The position numbers and the translations under genes are program-made. From Blastopirellula marina (GTDB taxonomy: Bacteria > Planctomycetota > Planctomycetia > Pirellulales > Pirellulaceae): 64,000 nt of DNA. Every line of letters begins with the position of its first letter. The stretch's first letter is position 1. Where the stretch lies: the NCBI RefSeq assembly GCF_002967765.1, contig NZ_PUHY01000012.1:930001-994000 (forward strand). Direction: 5' to 3'. The notes under the pieces are model-generated. The model was not told the DNA's origin, made no database searches, and worked only from the letters and a program-made list of their open reading frames with translations. This document shows, piece after piece, positions 33,762-41,558 of the stretch.

Positions 33762-34299
33762 TTCCGAAGTCTTCAATCGTCAGGAGGGTGCGAAGTTCGT
33801 ACCCGGCGTCGGCGAAGGCCTTCTTGCCACCTTCCATCCGGTCGACAATCGCAATCACGCCCAGCACCTTGAGGCCGGCCGCTTCGACTTTTTCGATCGC
33901 CTTGAGCGAACTTCCCCCAGTCGTGACGACGTCTTCCACGATCACGCACGAGTTGCCTGAGACGACAGGGCCTTCTACATCCTGTCCAGTGCCGTGAGCC
34001 TTGGCTTCCTTGCGAACGATGAATCCAGCGAGTGATTTCCCCTGAACGGCGGCCATGGTGATGACCGAAGCTGAGATCGGATCGGCACCAATTGCCATCC
34101 CGCCCACCGCGTCAGGCAGGCTGTCGCCTAGCATCTCCAGAATGCCGAGACCTACCTGAAGGGCGCCTTCGCTAGAGAGAGTTACCTTGCGACAGTCGAG
34201 GTAGTACGAAGCCTTCTTGCCGGAAGCGAGTGTGAAGTCGCCAAACTTCAGGCCCTTTTCTCGCACGATCTCGATCAGACGTTGTTTGTCGTACTGCAT
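33745..34299 (-). CDS. pyrE: Orotate phosphoribosyltransferase
   Basis: A 184-residue enzyme of pyrimidine synthesis, converting orotate and PRPP to OMP. The PRPP-binding signature is VIVEDVVTTGGSS; FTLASGKKASYYLDCRKVTL and RKEAKAHGTG are the other conserved loops. The start is placed at the ATG at 34299 (with AGGAA upstream), because the in-frame ATG nine codons earlier has no homologous residues. No other pyr gene is adjacent. Its end overlaps the transporter gene by 17 bases on the opposite strand. Confidence 0.93.
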   Translation of the reverse strand: MQYDKQRLIEIVREKGLKFGDFTLASGKKASYYLDCRKVTLSSEGALQVGLGILEMLGDSLPDAVGGMAIGADPISASVITMAAVQGKSLAGFIVRKEAKAHGTGQDVEGPVVSGNSCVIVEDVVTTGGSSLKAIEKVEAAGLKVLGVIAIVDRMEGGKKAFADAGYELRTLLTIEDFGITPPQ

Positions 34300-34404
34300 T
34301 TTTGTGGTTCCTCGACTGCGGGACATTCACCGTATGGATGACCATGGTAACGCATCACGGGAAGTTGGCGGAGGGGGCTCCGGATTGCTGGATTGCCGAG
34401 AGGA

Positions 34405-35172
34405 TTATTCTGGCAGTCGTTCGTCGTTCGCGCCGGCCGCCGGATAGATATCTGTCCCCGGCAAGGCTTTTCGTAGCTTCTGCAATCCCTCGGGCGTGAC
34501 CTGGGTCTCTTGAAGATAGAGCGCTTTCAGCGACTTCATCTGTGCCAACGCTGGGATACTAGCGTCGGTTACGTTCGTACCTAGCAGGAAGAGGACTTCC
34601 AAGTCTTCCAGATTAGGAAGCTGGGCGACTGCGACGTCACCAATATCGGTCTTGGCGAGGCTCAATAGCTTCAAGGTCGAAAGATCTACGAGCGGATCAA
34701 CCGCGGCATCAGTAAATCGAGCGTGAAATAAGGTTGGCTCAGTATCGGTGATGACCGATCCACCGACATAAAGCTTTTCGATCACCGGCAAATCGGTCAG
34801 GTGAGTCAAAGCATCATCGGTGATTTGGGTCCCTCTCAAGTCCAAGACCAATAGATGTTGGAGGCCAGTGACCAACGCCAAGTCTTTGTCGGTTACTAAG
34901 AGTGGGTTCGGCGTGGTGATGATTTGTATTTCACCTTCTGCGTTTCGCCCAATCTCGAAGCCAACGTGACGGAACTTGCTGACAATCGGATCCTGGTCAT
35001 TATCGACGCGCTTCGGCAGAGGCGGCTTGGAAACCCAGTTTAGAAACCAAACGCCGACCAGCATCAACACGCCCAATGTGGCTAAGGCAGACAGCGCAAG
35101 GATCAGTTCCATCCGCCACGTTTCGCGGTGGGGGCGTTTCGGATCATCTGGGGCAGAGAAGTGCGATGTCAT
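34405..35172 (-). CDS. Membrane-anchored leucine-rich-repeat-like protein
   Basis: A 255-residue protein with one N-terminal membrane helix (about 22-46: LILALSALATLGVLMLVGVWFLNW) and an outer part with LRR units such as LQHLLVLDLRGTQITDDALTHL, LSTLKLLSLAKTDIGD, LEDLEVLFLLGTNVTDASI and MKSLKALYLQETQVTPEGL. The build matches the three tandem paralogues at 46310-48674, making this a dispersed fourth member. LRR surfaces bind proteins; the partner is unknown. It follows pyrE's start by about 100 bases and may have its own promoter. Confidence 0.82.
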   Translation of the reverse strand: MTSHFSAPDDPKRPHRETWRMELILALSALATLGVLMLVGVWFLNWVSKPPLPKRVDNDQDPIVSKFRHVGFEIGRNAEGEIQIITTPNPLLVTDKDLALVTGLQHLLVLDLRGTQITDDALTHLTDLPVIEKLYVGGSVITDTEPTLFHARFTDAAVDPLVDLSTLKLLSLAKTDIGDVAVAQLPNLEDLEVLFLLGTNVTDASIPALAQMKSLKALYLQETQVTPEGLQKLRKALPGTDIYPAAGANDERLPE

Positions 35173-35410
35173 GAAAAGTAGGCTGCCGAGGGGGATGTTC
35201 GAGAAGCCCCAAGGATAACATCAACCCACCCTAATGTGCCACGATTTGATCGAAGTGTCCTGTGCTATCACTTGAGGTGCGGGAATTGAAAGATTCTATG
35301 AACCGCCCCATGGCACACCGCGTAACAGAAACCATCCCCAGGCGAGGTTCACGACGGAGAGCAACTTCGGTCCTGGCGATGAAGTTCGATTTCACACGGA
35401 GGGTAATCAA

Positions 35411-35653
35411 GTGACCAAGAAACGACACGCATCTCGTAGCAGCAAACGCTCCGGCTTCGGCACGATTGGCGGACTGCTGCGAGCGGTCGCACTGGAAGGC
35501 TTGGGAATTGCGGTGTTCGCCTCGCTGGTCGGTTACCCATTGCTAACCCAATGTCAGTCCCGTGTCTCCTGTCTCGATTCGGAACCTTCCGTGATCGATG
35601 CCGGGATGCACACGTTGCTGGCGAAAGTTGGTCTGGTGCACGATCGCGACTAG
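35411..35653 (+). CDS. Small single-helix membrane protein, unknown
   Basis: An 80-residue protein starting with GTG at 35411, with GGAGGG about eight bases upstream. It has a very basic N-terminus (KKRHASRSSKRS), one hydrophobic segment (about 19-46) and two cysteines after it. No family recognised. It converges with the PhzF gene 11 bases on. Confidence 0.55.
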   Translation: MTKKRHASRSSKRSGFGTIGGLLRAVALEGLGIAVFASLVGYPLLTQCQSRVSCLDSEPSVIDAGMHTLLAKVGLVHDRD

Positions 35654-35664
35654 ATCGAGCACGT

Positions 35665-36459
35665 TTAGCACAGGAGTTCGATCTTAGCAACGGTTACCGC
35701 GTGCCCTCGTAGGAGGGCACGGTCGTTTCGAACCTCGACTTCGACTTCACCCCCGCGCGGAGATGCTTGATACGCACTCAGCGTTTTCTTGCCGAGCCGC
35801 TTGCTCCAATATTCCCCTAGTAAACAGTGAGCCGAGCCCGTAACTGGATCTTCGGGAATCCCGCAGGCTGGGGCAAAGAAGCGGGAAAGAAAGTCATAAC
35901 GGGGATCGTCGCTGGCTGCGGTAACCATAACGCCCCTGGTTGTCGCCGGGGCCAACTGGGCGTGATTCGGTGATATTTTCCTCAGCATTTCCGCCGAGGG
36001 AATTTCGATCAACCAATCCCAGGCGTTCTTTCCGCAAAAACTGGCATCAGTAATCCCTAATGCTTCCAGCAGACCTACTTCCGGGGTGAGTGGCGAGACC
36101 GGAGCGATTGGAAAATCGAGCTCAATCTTGTCTGCCACGCGCGACGCGGAAAGCGTACCACTGCGTGTTTCAAACGCGATCGTGCGATCGGTCGTAATTC
36201 CACCTACCTGCCACAAGATGTGAGCCGATGCCAAAGTGGCGTGCCCGCACAAATCGACTTCGACGACTGGCGTGAACCAACGGAGCCGTAACGCCTCGCC
36301 TTCCGGATAGACGAATGCCGTCTCGGCGAGATTCATTTCCGCAGCCACTTGCTGCATCCAGTGGGGATCGGCAGGTTCGTCCAAAAGACAGACCGCGGCT
36401 GGGTTGCCGGCAAAGGGCTTCTGTGAGAACGCGTCGACTTGATACAGCGTGTGCGACAT
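35665..36459 (-). CDS. PhzF-family isomerase
   Basis: The ATG at 36459, with GGGAG upstream, begins the family motif MSHTLYQVDAFSQKPFAGNPAAV; a longer frame upstream lies opposite pdxA and is not real. The 264-residue protein has the duplicated diaminopimelate-epimerase-like fold. E46 in MNLAETAF is the catalytic base position of PhzF, and LCGHATLASAH plus EDPVTGSAHC are the paired substrate loops. PhzF itself makes phenazine, but most family members, including those of planctomycetes, have unknown substrates. It is divergent from pdxA. Confidence 0.88.
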   Translation of the reverse strand: MSHTLYQVDAFSQKPFAGNPAAVCLLDEPADPHWMQQVAAEMNLAETAFVYPEGEALRLRWFTPVVEVDLCGHATLASAHILWQVGGITTDRTIAFETRSGTLSASRVADKIELDFPIAPVSPLTPEVGLLEALGITDASFCGKNAWDWLIEIPSAEMLRKISPNHAQLAPATTRGVMVTAASDDPRYDFLSRFFAPACGIPEDPVTGSAHCLLGEYWSKRLGKKTLSAYQASPRGGEVEVEVRNDRALLRGHAVTVAKIELLC

Positions 36460-36607
36460 GAAGACTCCCTCAAGTGGAAAGCAAAGCAGTAGCGTGTTTG
36501 TCGGACGCAAGTTGACGGAAGTGGGTTCGCCCACCTCGGCGAAAATCGACTGGCAGCTACAATAAAGTACGTGTACCCCACTCGCTATCCCCTGGAAAGT
36601 TCCTCGC

Positions 36608-37606
36608 GTGTCGCAACCTCGAATCATCATTACCATGGGCGACCCGGGCGGCGTTGGCCCGGAAGTTTGCCTGCAGCTGCTTAGCGATCCGAAGCAGTAC
36701 GCACCAGCGGTTCCGATTGTGTTTGGGGATGCCGCGATCTTGCAGAAGGTGGCCCGGAAATGCGAGTTTCCTGAACCGACAACGATTGTGCCGTACGATG
36801 CGTCGCTCGATCTGCGGGCAATCCAGGAGGCAACGGTGGTCGACTTCGGAACGATCGATTGTGAGACCTTCGTCCCGGGCAAAGTGACTGCGGAGGGGGG
36901 AGAGGCTTCGTATCAGTACATCATGCGAGCGATCGACGCGGCACTTGCAGGCAAAGTCGATGGCATCACTACCGGGCCGATTAATAAAGAAGCCCTCCAT
37001 GCGGCCAAACATTTTTACCCTGGTCACACCGAGATCTTTATCGAACGATGCGGCCACGAATCGGGCTGCATGATGCTGACAAGCGAGTTGCTGACTTGCA
37101 GCTTTGTAACCACACACGTTGGTTACCGTGATGTGCCGGAGTTGCTCACGATTGAGCGGATCGGAGAGGTTATCGATCTCACGGTTGATGCGATGCGAAA
37201 GATTCGTAAACGCGAGCCCAAACTGCTAGTTTGCGGACTCAATCCGCATGCGGGCGAACATGGTTTGTTTGGCGATCGCGAAGAGGAGCGAATCATCATG
37301 CCGGCTGTGCAGTTCGCGCGTGATAAGGGAATTCAGATCGATGGACCGGTCCCACCCGACACCGCCTTCTTAGCCGACCGCCGACCGCTGTACGACTGCG
37401 TGGTTTGCATGTACCACGATCAGGGGCATATTCCACTCAAGGCCTTGGCATTCGACGTGGCGGTCAATACAACGCTGGGCTTATCGATCGTACGAACCTC
37501 GGTCGATCACGGCACCGCGTTCGATATTGCCTGGCAGGGCAAGGCTAAGGTTTCGAGCATGATTCACGCGGTTCGCCTGGCAGGAGATCTCGCCAACCGG
37601 TCATGA
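36608..37606 (+). CDS. pdxA: 4-hydroxythreonine-4-phosphate dehydrogenase
   Basis: A 332-residue protein of full PdxA length, starting with GTG at 36608. PdxA oxidises 4-phosphohydroxy-L-threonine with NAD in the DXP-dependent vitamin B6 pathway. Visible motifs are IITMGDPGGVGPE at the start, ITTGPINKEALHAA, FYPGHTEIF with a metal-binding histidine, CGLNPHAGEHGLFG, MYHDQGHIPLK and SVDHGTAFDIA. The PdxA2 branch, which acts on other four-carbon acid phosphates, cannot be excluded, but the absence of a sugar-acid kinase neighbour favours vitamin B6. It appears to be transcribed alone. Confidence 0.9.
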   Translation: MSQPRIIITMGDPGGVGPEVCLQLLSDPKQYAPAVPIVFGDAAILQKVARKCEFPEPTTIVPYDASLDLRAIQEATVVDFGTIDCETFVPGKVTAEGGEASYQYIMRAIDAALAGKVDGITTGPINKEALHAAKHFYPGHTEIFIERCGHESGCMMLTSELLTCSFVTTHVGYRDVPELLTIERIGEVIDLTVDAMRKIRKREPKLLVCGLNPHAGEHGLFGDREEERIIMPAVQFARDKGIQIDGPVPPDTAFLADRRPLYDCVVCMYHDQGHIPLKALAFDVAVNTTLGLSIVRTSVDHGTAFDIAWQGKAKVSSMIHAVRLAGDLANRS

Positions 37607-37804
37607 TCGCTGCTGAGATGCCGATGTTGATCGGACGTCGTGACTGACCCCCGTCGGTTGAGAATCTTGTCTCTCGTTTTGCTTTATTTTTCAGGCACCA
37701 CTGCACGTGGAATCTGGGTAACGGTCTAGCTAGAATAGAGCGGGCGTTTTCTGAACGCCTTAGCCCGTGCATCTTTCCCAACTTTCTGATTGAGCATCTC
37801 GAAT

Positions 37805-39019
37805 ATGAATCGTTTGTCGCGTTTGTTGTGTGTCGCCTTGCTGATTTGCGGACTGGCTGCGCCTGTCTTGGCTCAAAAGCCTGAAGATGGTCCTCCGATT
37901 CCCAATGACCCTGTTTTGCCGGTGAAGCCGAAGAAGACATTCACCAATCTGCGGATCCGTCGGCCAGTGACGATCACCAATGCCGGTGATGGTACGAATC
38001 GAATCTTCTTTGCCGAGCAGCAAGGCGTGATCCTGGCCGTGCCAAACGATCCAGAAGTGGAAGAGGCCGAAGTCTTCCTCGACATCGAAAACGAAGTTCG
38101 TTTCAATCCAAAGCAGAATGAAGAAGGGCTGCTTGGCTTGGCTTTCCATCCAAACTTCAAAGAGAACGGCGAGTTCTTCCTGTACTACACCATCAAGAAA
38201 GGCCTGGTCTCGCACGTCTCGCGATTCAAGACCTTGAAAGATGATCCGACCAAGGGAGATCCGAGCTCAGAAGAAATCTTGCTGACGATCGAGCAGCCGT
38301 ACTGGAATCACAACGGTGGTAGCATCGAATTTGGTCCTGATGGCTACTTGTATGTTGGGCTGGGTGATGGTGGTTCTGGTAACGATCCGCACGGCAACGG
38401 TCAGAACCTGGGAACTTGGTTGGGTTCAATCTTGCGAATCGACGTCGACAAGAAGGACGAAGGAAAGAATTACGCAATTCCCGCGGACAATCCTTTTGTC
38501 GATACCGAAGGTGCCAAGCCTGAGATCTACGCGTATGGTCTGCGTAACATCTGGCGATTGACGTTCGACCGCGAGACCGGTGCTTGCTGGGTTGGCGATG
38601 TCGGCCAAGGTATCTGGGAAGAGATCGACATCATCACTAAGGGTGGCAACTACGGCTGGAATGTCCGTGAAGGTTTGCATCCGTTCTCGGAGCAGTACGC
38701 CAAGCCCGGTGCGAAGTACATCGATCCTATCTTCGAGTACCATCACAACGTGGGTAAGTCGATCACCAGCGGCTACGTTTATCGTGGTAAGAAGGTGCCA
38801 CAGTTGGAAGGAAAATTCCTGTACGCTGACTACGTTGCCGGTAAGATCTGGGCGCTGGAATACGATTACGAAACCGGCAAGGCTGGCAAAAACTATCGTA
38901 TCGAAGAACCTTCCAATCCACCGGTCGTCTGCTTTGGCGAAACGGAAGATGGAGAGGTGCTGATGAGCGCAATCTTCGGGGAATACGGTTCGATTTACGA
39001 ATTCGTCCCTGCTGAATAA
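37805..39019 (+). CDS. Exported PQQ-type glucose/sorbosone dehydrogenase family protein
   Basis: The ATG at 37805 opens a signal peptide (MNRLSRLLCVALLICGLAAPVLAQ); a TTG 15 bases upstream is less likely. The 404-residue protein is a six-bladed GSDH/soluble aldose dehydrogenase propeller. Family motifs include PVTITNAGDGTNRIFFAEQQG, EEGLLGLAFHPNF, WNHNGGSIEFGPDGYLYVGLGDGG, YGLRNIWRLTFDRETG, DVGQGIWEEIDII and GGNYGWNVREG. Members use PQQ or are related to Hedgehog-interacting protein and may be non-catalytic. A strong terminator follows, so it appears monocistronic. Confidence 0.9.
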   Translation: MNRLSRLLCVALLICGLAAPVLAQKPEDGPPIPNDPVLPVKPKKTFTNLRIRRPVTITNAGDGTNRIFFAEQQGVILAVPNDPEVEEAEVFLDIENEVRFNPKQNEEGLLGLAFHPNFKENGEFFLYYTIKKGLVSHVSRFKTLKDDPTKGDPSSEEILLTIEQPYWNHNGGSIEFGPDGYLYVGLGDGGSGNDPHGNGQNLGTWLGSILRIDVDKKDEGKNYAIPADNPFVDTEGAKPEIYAYGLRNIWRLTFDRETGACWVGDVGQGIWEEIDIITKGGNYGWNVREGLHPFSEQYAKPGAKYIDPIFEYHHNVGKSITSGYVYRGKKVPQLEGKFLYADYVAGKIWALEYDYETGKAGKNYRIEEPSNPPVVCFGETEDGEVLMSAIFGEYGSIYEFVPAE

Positions 39020-39072
39020 TTGGCAGCGGATCGCGCAAATTGCGTGACCCTGGCAAGAAATTAGCCAAGAAT

Positions 39073-39124
39073 GGCCGATACCTGACGAATTCCCCAGCGG
39101 GACTCGCATGGTATCGGCCTTTTT
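39073..39124 (+). terminator. Rho-independent terminator after the GSDH gene
   Basis: GGCCGATACC (39073-39082) pairs with GGTATCGGCC (39110-39119), followed by five T. The loop is long (27 bases). It lies just upstream of the next gene at 39143. Confidence 0.8.
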
Positions 39125-39142
39125 CTTTTCCCATGGTGATCC

Positions 39143-39694
39143 ATGAAGCAGTCAATTTTGATTATTGGTTTGGCGGTCCTTGCGAGCGTCACCTATGGGA
39201 TCATCCATGATCAAATTACCGCACGGATTTGTGTCGAGTACTTTACCATTGGTCATGTGCCGATCCTTGGCGGAACGCAAGATCCAACGCTGCTGGCATT
39301 TGGCTGGGGCTTTCTGGCGACGTGGTGGGTTGGGGTGATGCTGGGTATTCCGGTCGCATTTGTATGCCAGACAGGTTCGATGGTCACAAAGTCCGCGAAG
39401 GATCTCGTGGTTCCTCTAGGTGTGCTGATGGTTAGCAGCGGCCTATTGGCATGCGCGGCCGGTATTGTTGGATATTCGTTAGCATCTCGCGGGCAGATTG
39501 AACTGGTAGGCAGAATGGCCGAACTGGTACCGCCGGAGAAGCACGTTGCCTTTTTAACCGACTTATGGATCCACAATGCGAGTTACGCCGGCGGTTTTCT
39601 CGGTGGCATCGTGTTGATGATCTGGATCGTGATCGATCGATATCGAATCACATACGGGAAGAAGACCGAGACGCTCCGGCCGGTTGTTGGGTGA
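39143..39694 (+). CDS. Four-helix membrane protein, unknown
   Basis: A 183-residue protein with about four hydrophobic segments (approximately 3-20, 50-75, 88-112 and 143-165). The loop after helix 1 carries a cysteine and two histidines; the C-terminus is basic. No family recognised. The gene follows a terminator by 19 bases and precedes another small membrane protein by 43, so the two may be co-transcribed. Confidence 0.7.
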   Translation: MKQSILIIGLAVLASVTYGIIHDQITARICVEYFTIGHVPILGGTQDPTLLAFGWGFLATWWVGVMLGIPVAFVCQTGSMVTKSAKDLVVPLGVLMVSSGLLACAAGIVGYSLASRGQIELVGRMAELVPPEKHVAFLTDLWIHNASYAGGFLGGIVLMIWIVIDRYRITYGKKTETLRPVVG

Positions 39695-39737
39695 AGCCGT
39701 CTTGGGATGATCGCCAGTCATAAGCAGGAAGGAAATC

Positions 39738-40139
39738 ATGGAGGCAATCTACCGACGTTTCAGCGTCTTCCGTCGTGTTACGACCAAAGCATCGCACGAG
39801 GAAGTTATGAACGAACTTGAGGACGCATTGCGCAGCACTGTGGGAGGAAGCATCTACCGTGAGGGGAATGCCTTTCAAGTCTATGGTGGCAACAACAATC
39901 TGTCGTTTGGTTTCACCGCTGATGTAAACGCGTACGTAATCGTCAAATCGGTGAGCGAAGAGACCTACGAATTCGATGCCCAGATTACGCTTCAACCGAA
40001 TCAGCTGTTCTGGATAACCGCCATCGTAGGAATATTTTGTCTGCAATTCCTGTGGATCTTCAATGTGTTCTACTTCGTGATCGATCCACGTACGAACTAT
40101 CAGAGAGCGCTTGATCGGGTCAGCCTACCTGCGGCTTGA
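39738..40139 (+). CDS. Small protein with C-terminal membrane segment, unknown
   Basis: A 133-residue protein. The first 85 residues are soluble, with alternating beta strands (GSIYREGNAFQVYGGNNN, TYEFDAQITLQ); a hydrophobic, aromatic segment follows (about 90-115: WITAIVGIFCLQFLWIFNVFYFV). GGAAGGA lies upstream of the ATG. No family recognised. Confidence 0.68.
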   Translation: MEAIYRRFSVFRRVTTKASHEEVMNELEDALRSTVGGSIYREGNAFQVYGGNNNLSFGFTADVNAYVIVKSVSEETYEFDAQITLQPNQLFWITAIVGIFCLQFLWIFNVFYFVIDPRTNYQRALDRVSLPAA

Positions 40140-40915
40140 AGCAAGTCAATTCTCCGTATGAAAGATACTTCGACGGTTCCGCCAATGCAGAAGTGTCCTC
40201 TTCGAATTTGGGTCGAACTTCGCAAAACGAGTGAGCGTACGAGGTCATCCATCGGAAACTGGATGGCTTTTCTTTCCTGCCCAAATCAAGGGCTTTCGCC
40301 CTTGGACGTTCGCCTTCAGACAAGAGAGCCCCGACAACGGGCAGGCTTAAGCCGGCCATAGGCGGTGAGGCTTGCCGAAACATTCTATCTTTCTCGGCTT
40401 GCCACATCGACGGTAAAGCTTTCAGGGCGAAAATATACATAGCTAACGAACTGACTTCGAGCGATTTCTCTTGCAGGATCAGTTCCCCCGAATTGGCGAC
40501 TCTGGTTGGCCCGTTTCCCCCGACGTTTGCCCTTGCCGGCCCGAGTCGCCTTTTTTGATTCTTGCCGATAGGACGATCCTTAAGCTCGGTTGCGGAACCC
40601 CGTATCGTGCTAGCAACCGCAAGGGAAAAAAACGACCAATAAATTTTTCGACCTATATGACCTTATGAGGCGAGCAACCGCCCACATCAATTGATTGAAG
40701 GAGGGCATTTTCGCGTAAGAAAAGTGGTCAAAAATAGACCTTCGAAAAAGCATTGCATTGTTTTACGCAATGGAGGAATATCATTCACAGGACAACGCAA
40801 AATGCGTGTTAGTGAAGTTTAAATTAACATCGAGAAGAGCCGAGCGAGGGCCTGAACAACCTGAGCTCAAACAACCCACCTTAAAAAGACCTACCGGATC
40901 AGAGGAGATATGCAG
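40140..40915. other. Long intergenic region with hairpins, no supported gene
   Basis: Frames of 65-106 codons exist on both strands, but none has a good start signal or protein-like composition. Structural elements: a terminator-like stem at 40244-40269 followed by GCTTTTCTTT; a 7-bp stem CAAGGGC (40289-40295) with GCCCTTG (40300-40306); a 7-bp stem CGGTTGC (40587-40593) with GCAACCG (40613-40619); and CATTGC (40751-40756) with GCAATG (40767-40772), which could be an operator. The last 200 bases are A/T-rich and probably hold the promoter for the gene at 40916. Confidence 0.5.
40244..40275 (+). terminator. Probable terminator after the gene at 39738
   Basis: CATCCA (40246-40251) pairs with TGGATG (40262-40267), extended by a G-T and a G-C pair, then four T and a T-rich run. 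It lies about 105 bases after the stop codon. Confidence 0.5.
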
Positions 40916-41407
40916 ATGAGGAAACTCTTCACTGCTCAGTTTGGTAAGACGGCGCTAACATTCGTCATTATGGCTGGCGTCCTTAGCGTCGCTTTCGGCG
41001 AATCGGTTTACAACAAAGCCTGTTATTTGAACTTCCTGGCTTTAGAATCCTTTCCCACGATGAATCCTTTGCAGCGAGACAAGTTGGTCTCGCAGATCGA
41101 TTACGAAGACGAGATTGGTCTGAAGCATCGTTTGTTTGTTTTCGAGTCGCCGGTCAACAATCAGAAGTCGACCTGTCGCGTGCTGGTGACGGACGAAAAC
41201 TATAACGTTACTTCGTCTTGGAATGCGGACCGGACCAACAAGCTGCTGAACGTCGGTTTCATGAAGCACACCAGCCCTCCTGTACTGGAGATTGTTCGCT
41301 GCAGCAACGCTTCCGACTCGCTTAGTTGTGAGCATCTATGCTTGCACATGGGTGTCCTGCAATCGTTTGAATACAAGCCATCCAAGAGTCATGTCATCGC
41401 ACGCTAA
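40916..41407 (+). CDS. Hypothetical exported protein
   Basis: The ATG at 40916 is chosen over the ATG at 40910 because AGAGGAG (40901-40907) is then eight bases away rather than two. The 163-residue protein begins with a basic, then hydrophobic stretch (about 12-30: ALTFVIMAGVLSVAFGES) that may be a signal peptide or anchor. The mature part has six cysteines, including CEHLCLHMG, suggesting disulfides. No family recognised. It stands alone between a large gap and a terminator. Confidence 0.7.
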   Translation: MRKLFTAQFGKTALTFVIMAGVLSVAFGESVYNKACYLNFLALESFPTMNPLQRDKLVSQIDYEDEIGLKHRLFVFESPVNNQKSTCRVLVTDENYNVTSSWNADRTNKLLNVGFMKHTSPPVLEIVRCSNASDSLSCEHLCLHMGVLQSFEYKPSKSHVIAR

Positions 41408-41442
41408 TCATGCGTCGACGATGACCACCGATTGACCCATGT

Positions 41443-41488
41443 TGTAACCCCAGTAAAATCTTGCGGTAACTGGGGTTACATTCTTTCT
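41443..41488 (+). terminator. Rho-independent terminator before lysS
   Basis: TGTAACCCCAGT (41443-41454) is exactly complementary to ACTGGGGTTACA (41469-41480); TTCTTTCT follows. It lies 36 bases after the hypothetical gene. Confidence 0.78.
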
Positions 41489-41558
41489 GTGATCAATGTG
41501 AATCTGAGCTGGCCCCAGGATCGTCCCGCATGCTGCGTCACGAACTTCGGAAGGGGCT

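Noticed and set aside
40120-40440. A 106-codon minus-strand frame in the 40 kb gap
   Set aside because: It overlaps the end of the plus-strand gene at 39738 and two hairpins, and has no start signal or recognised domain.
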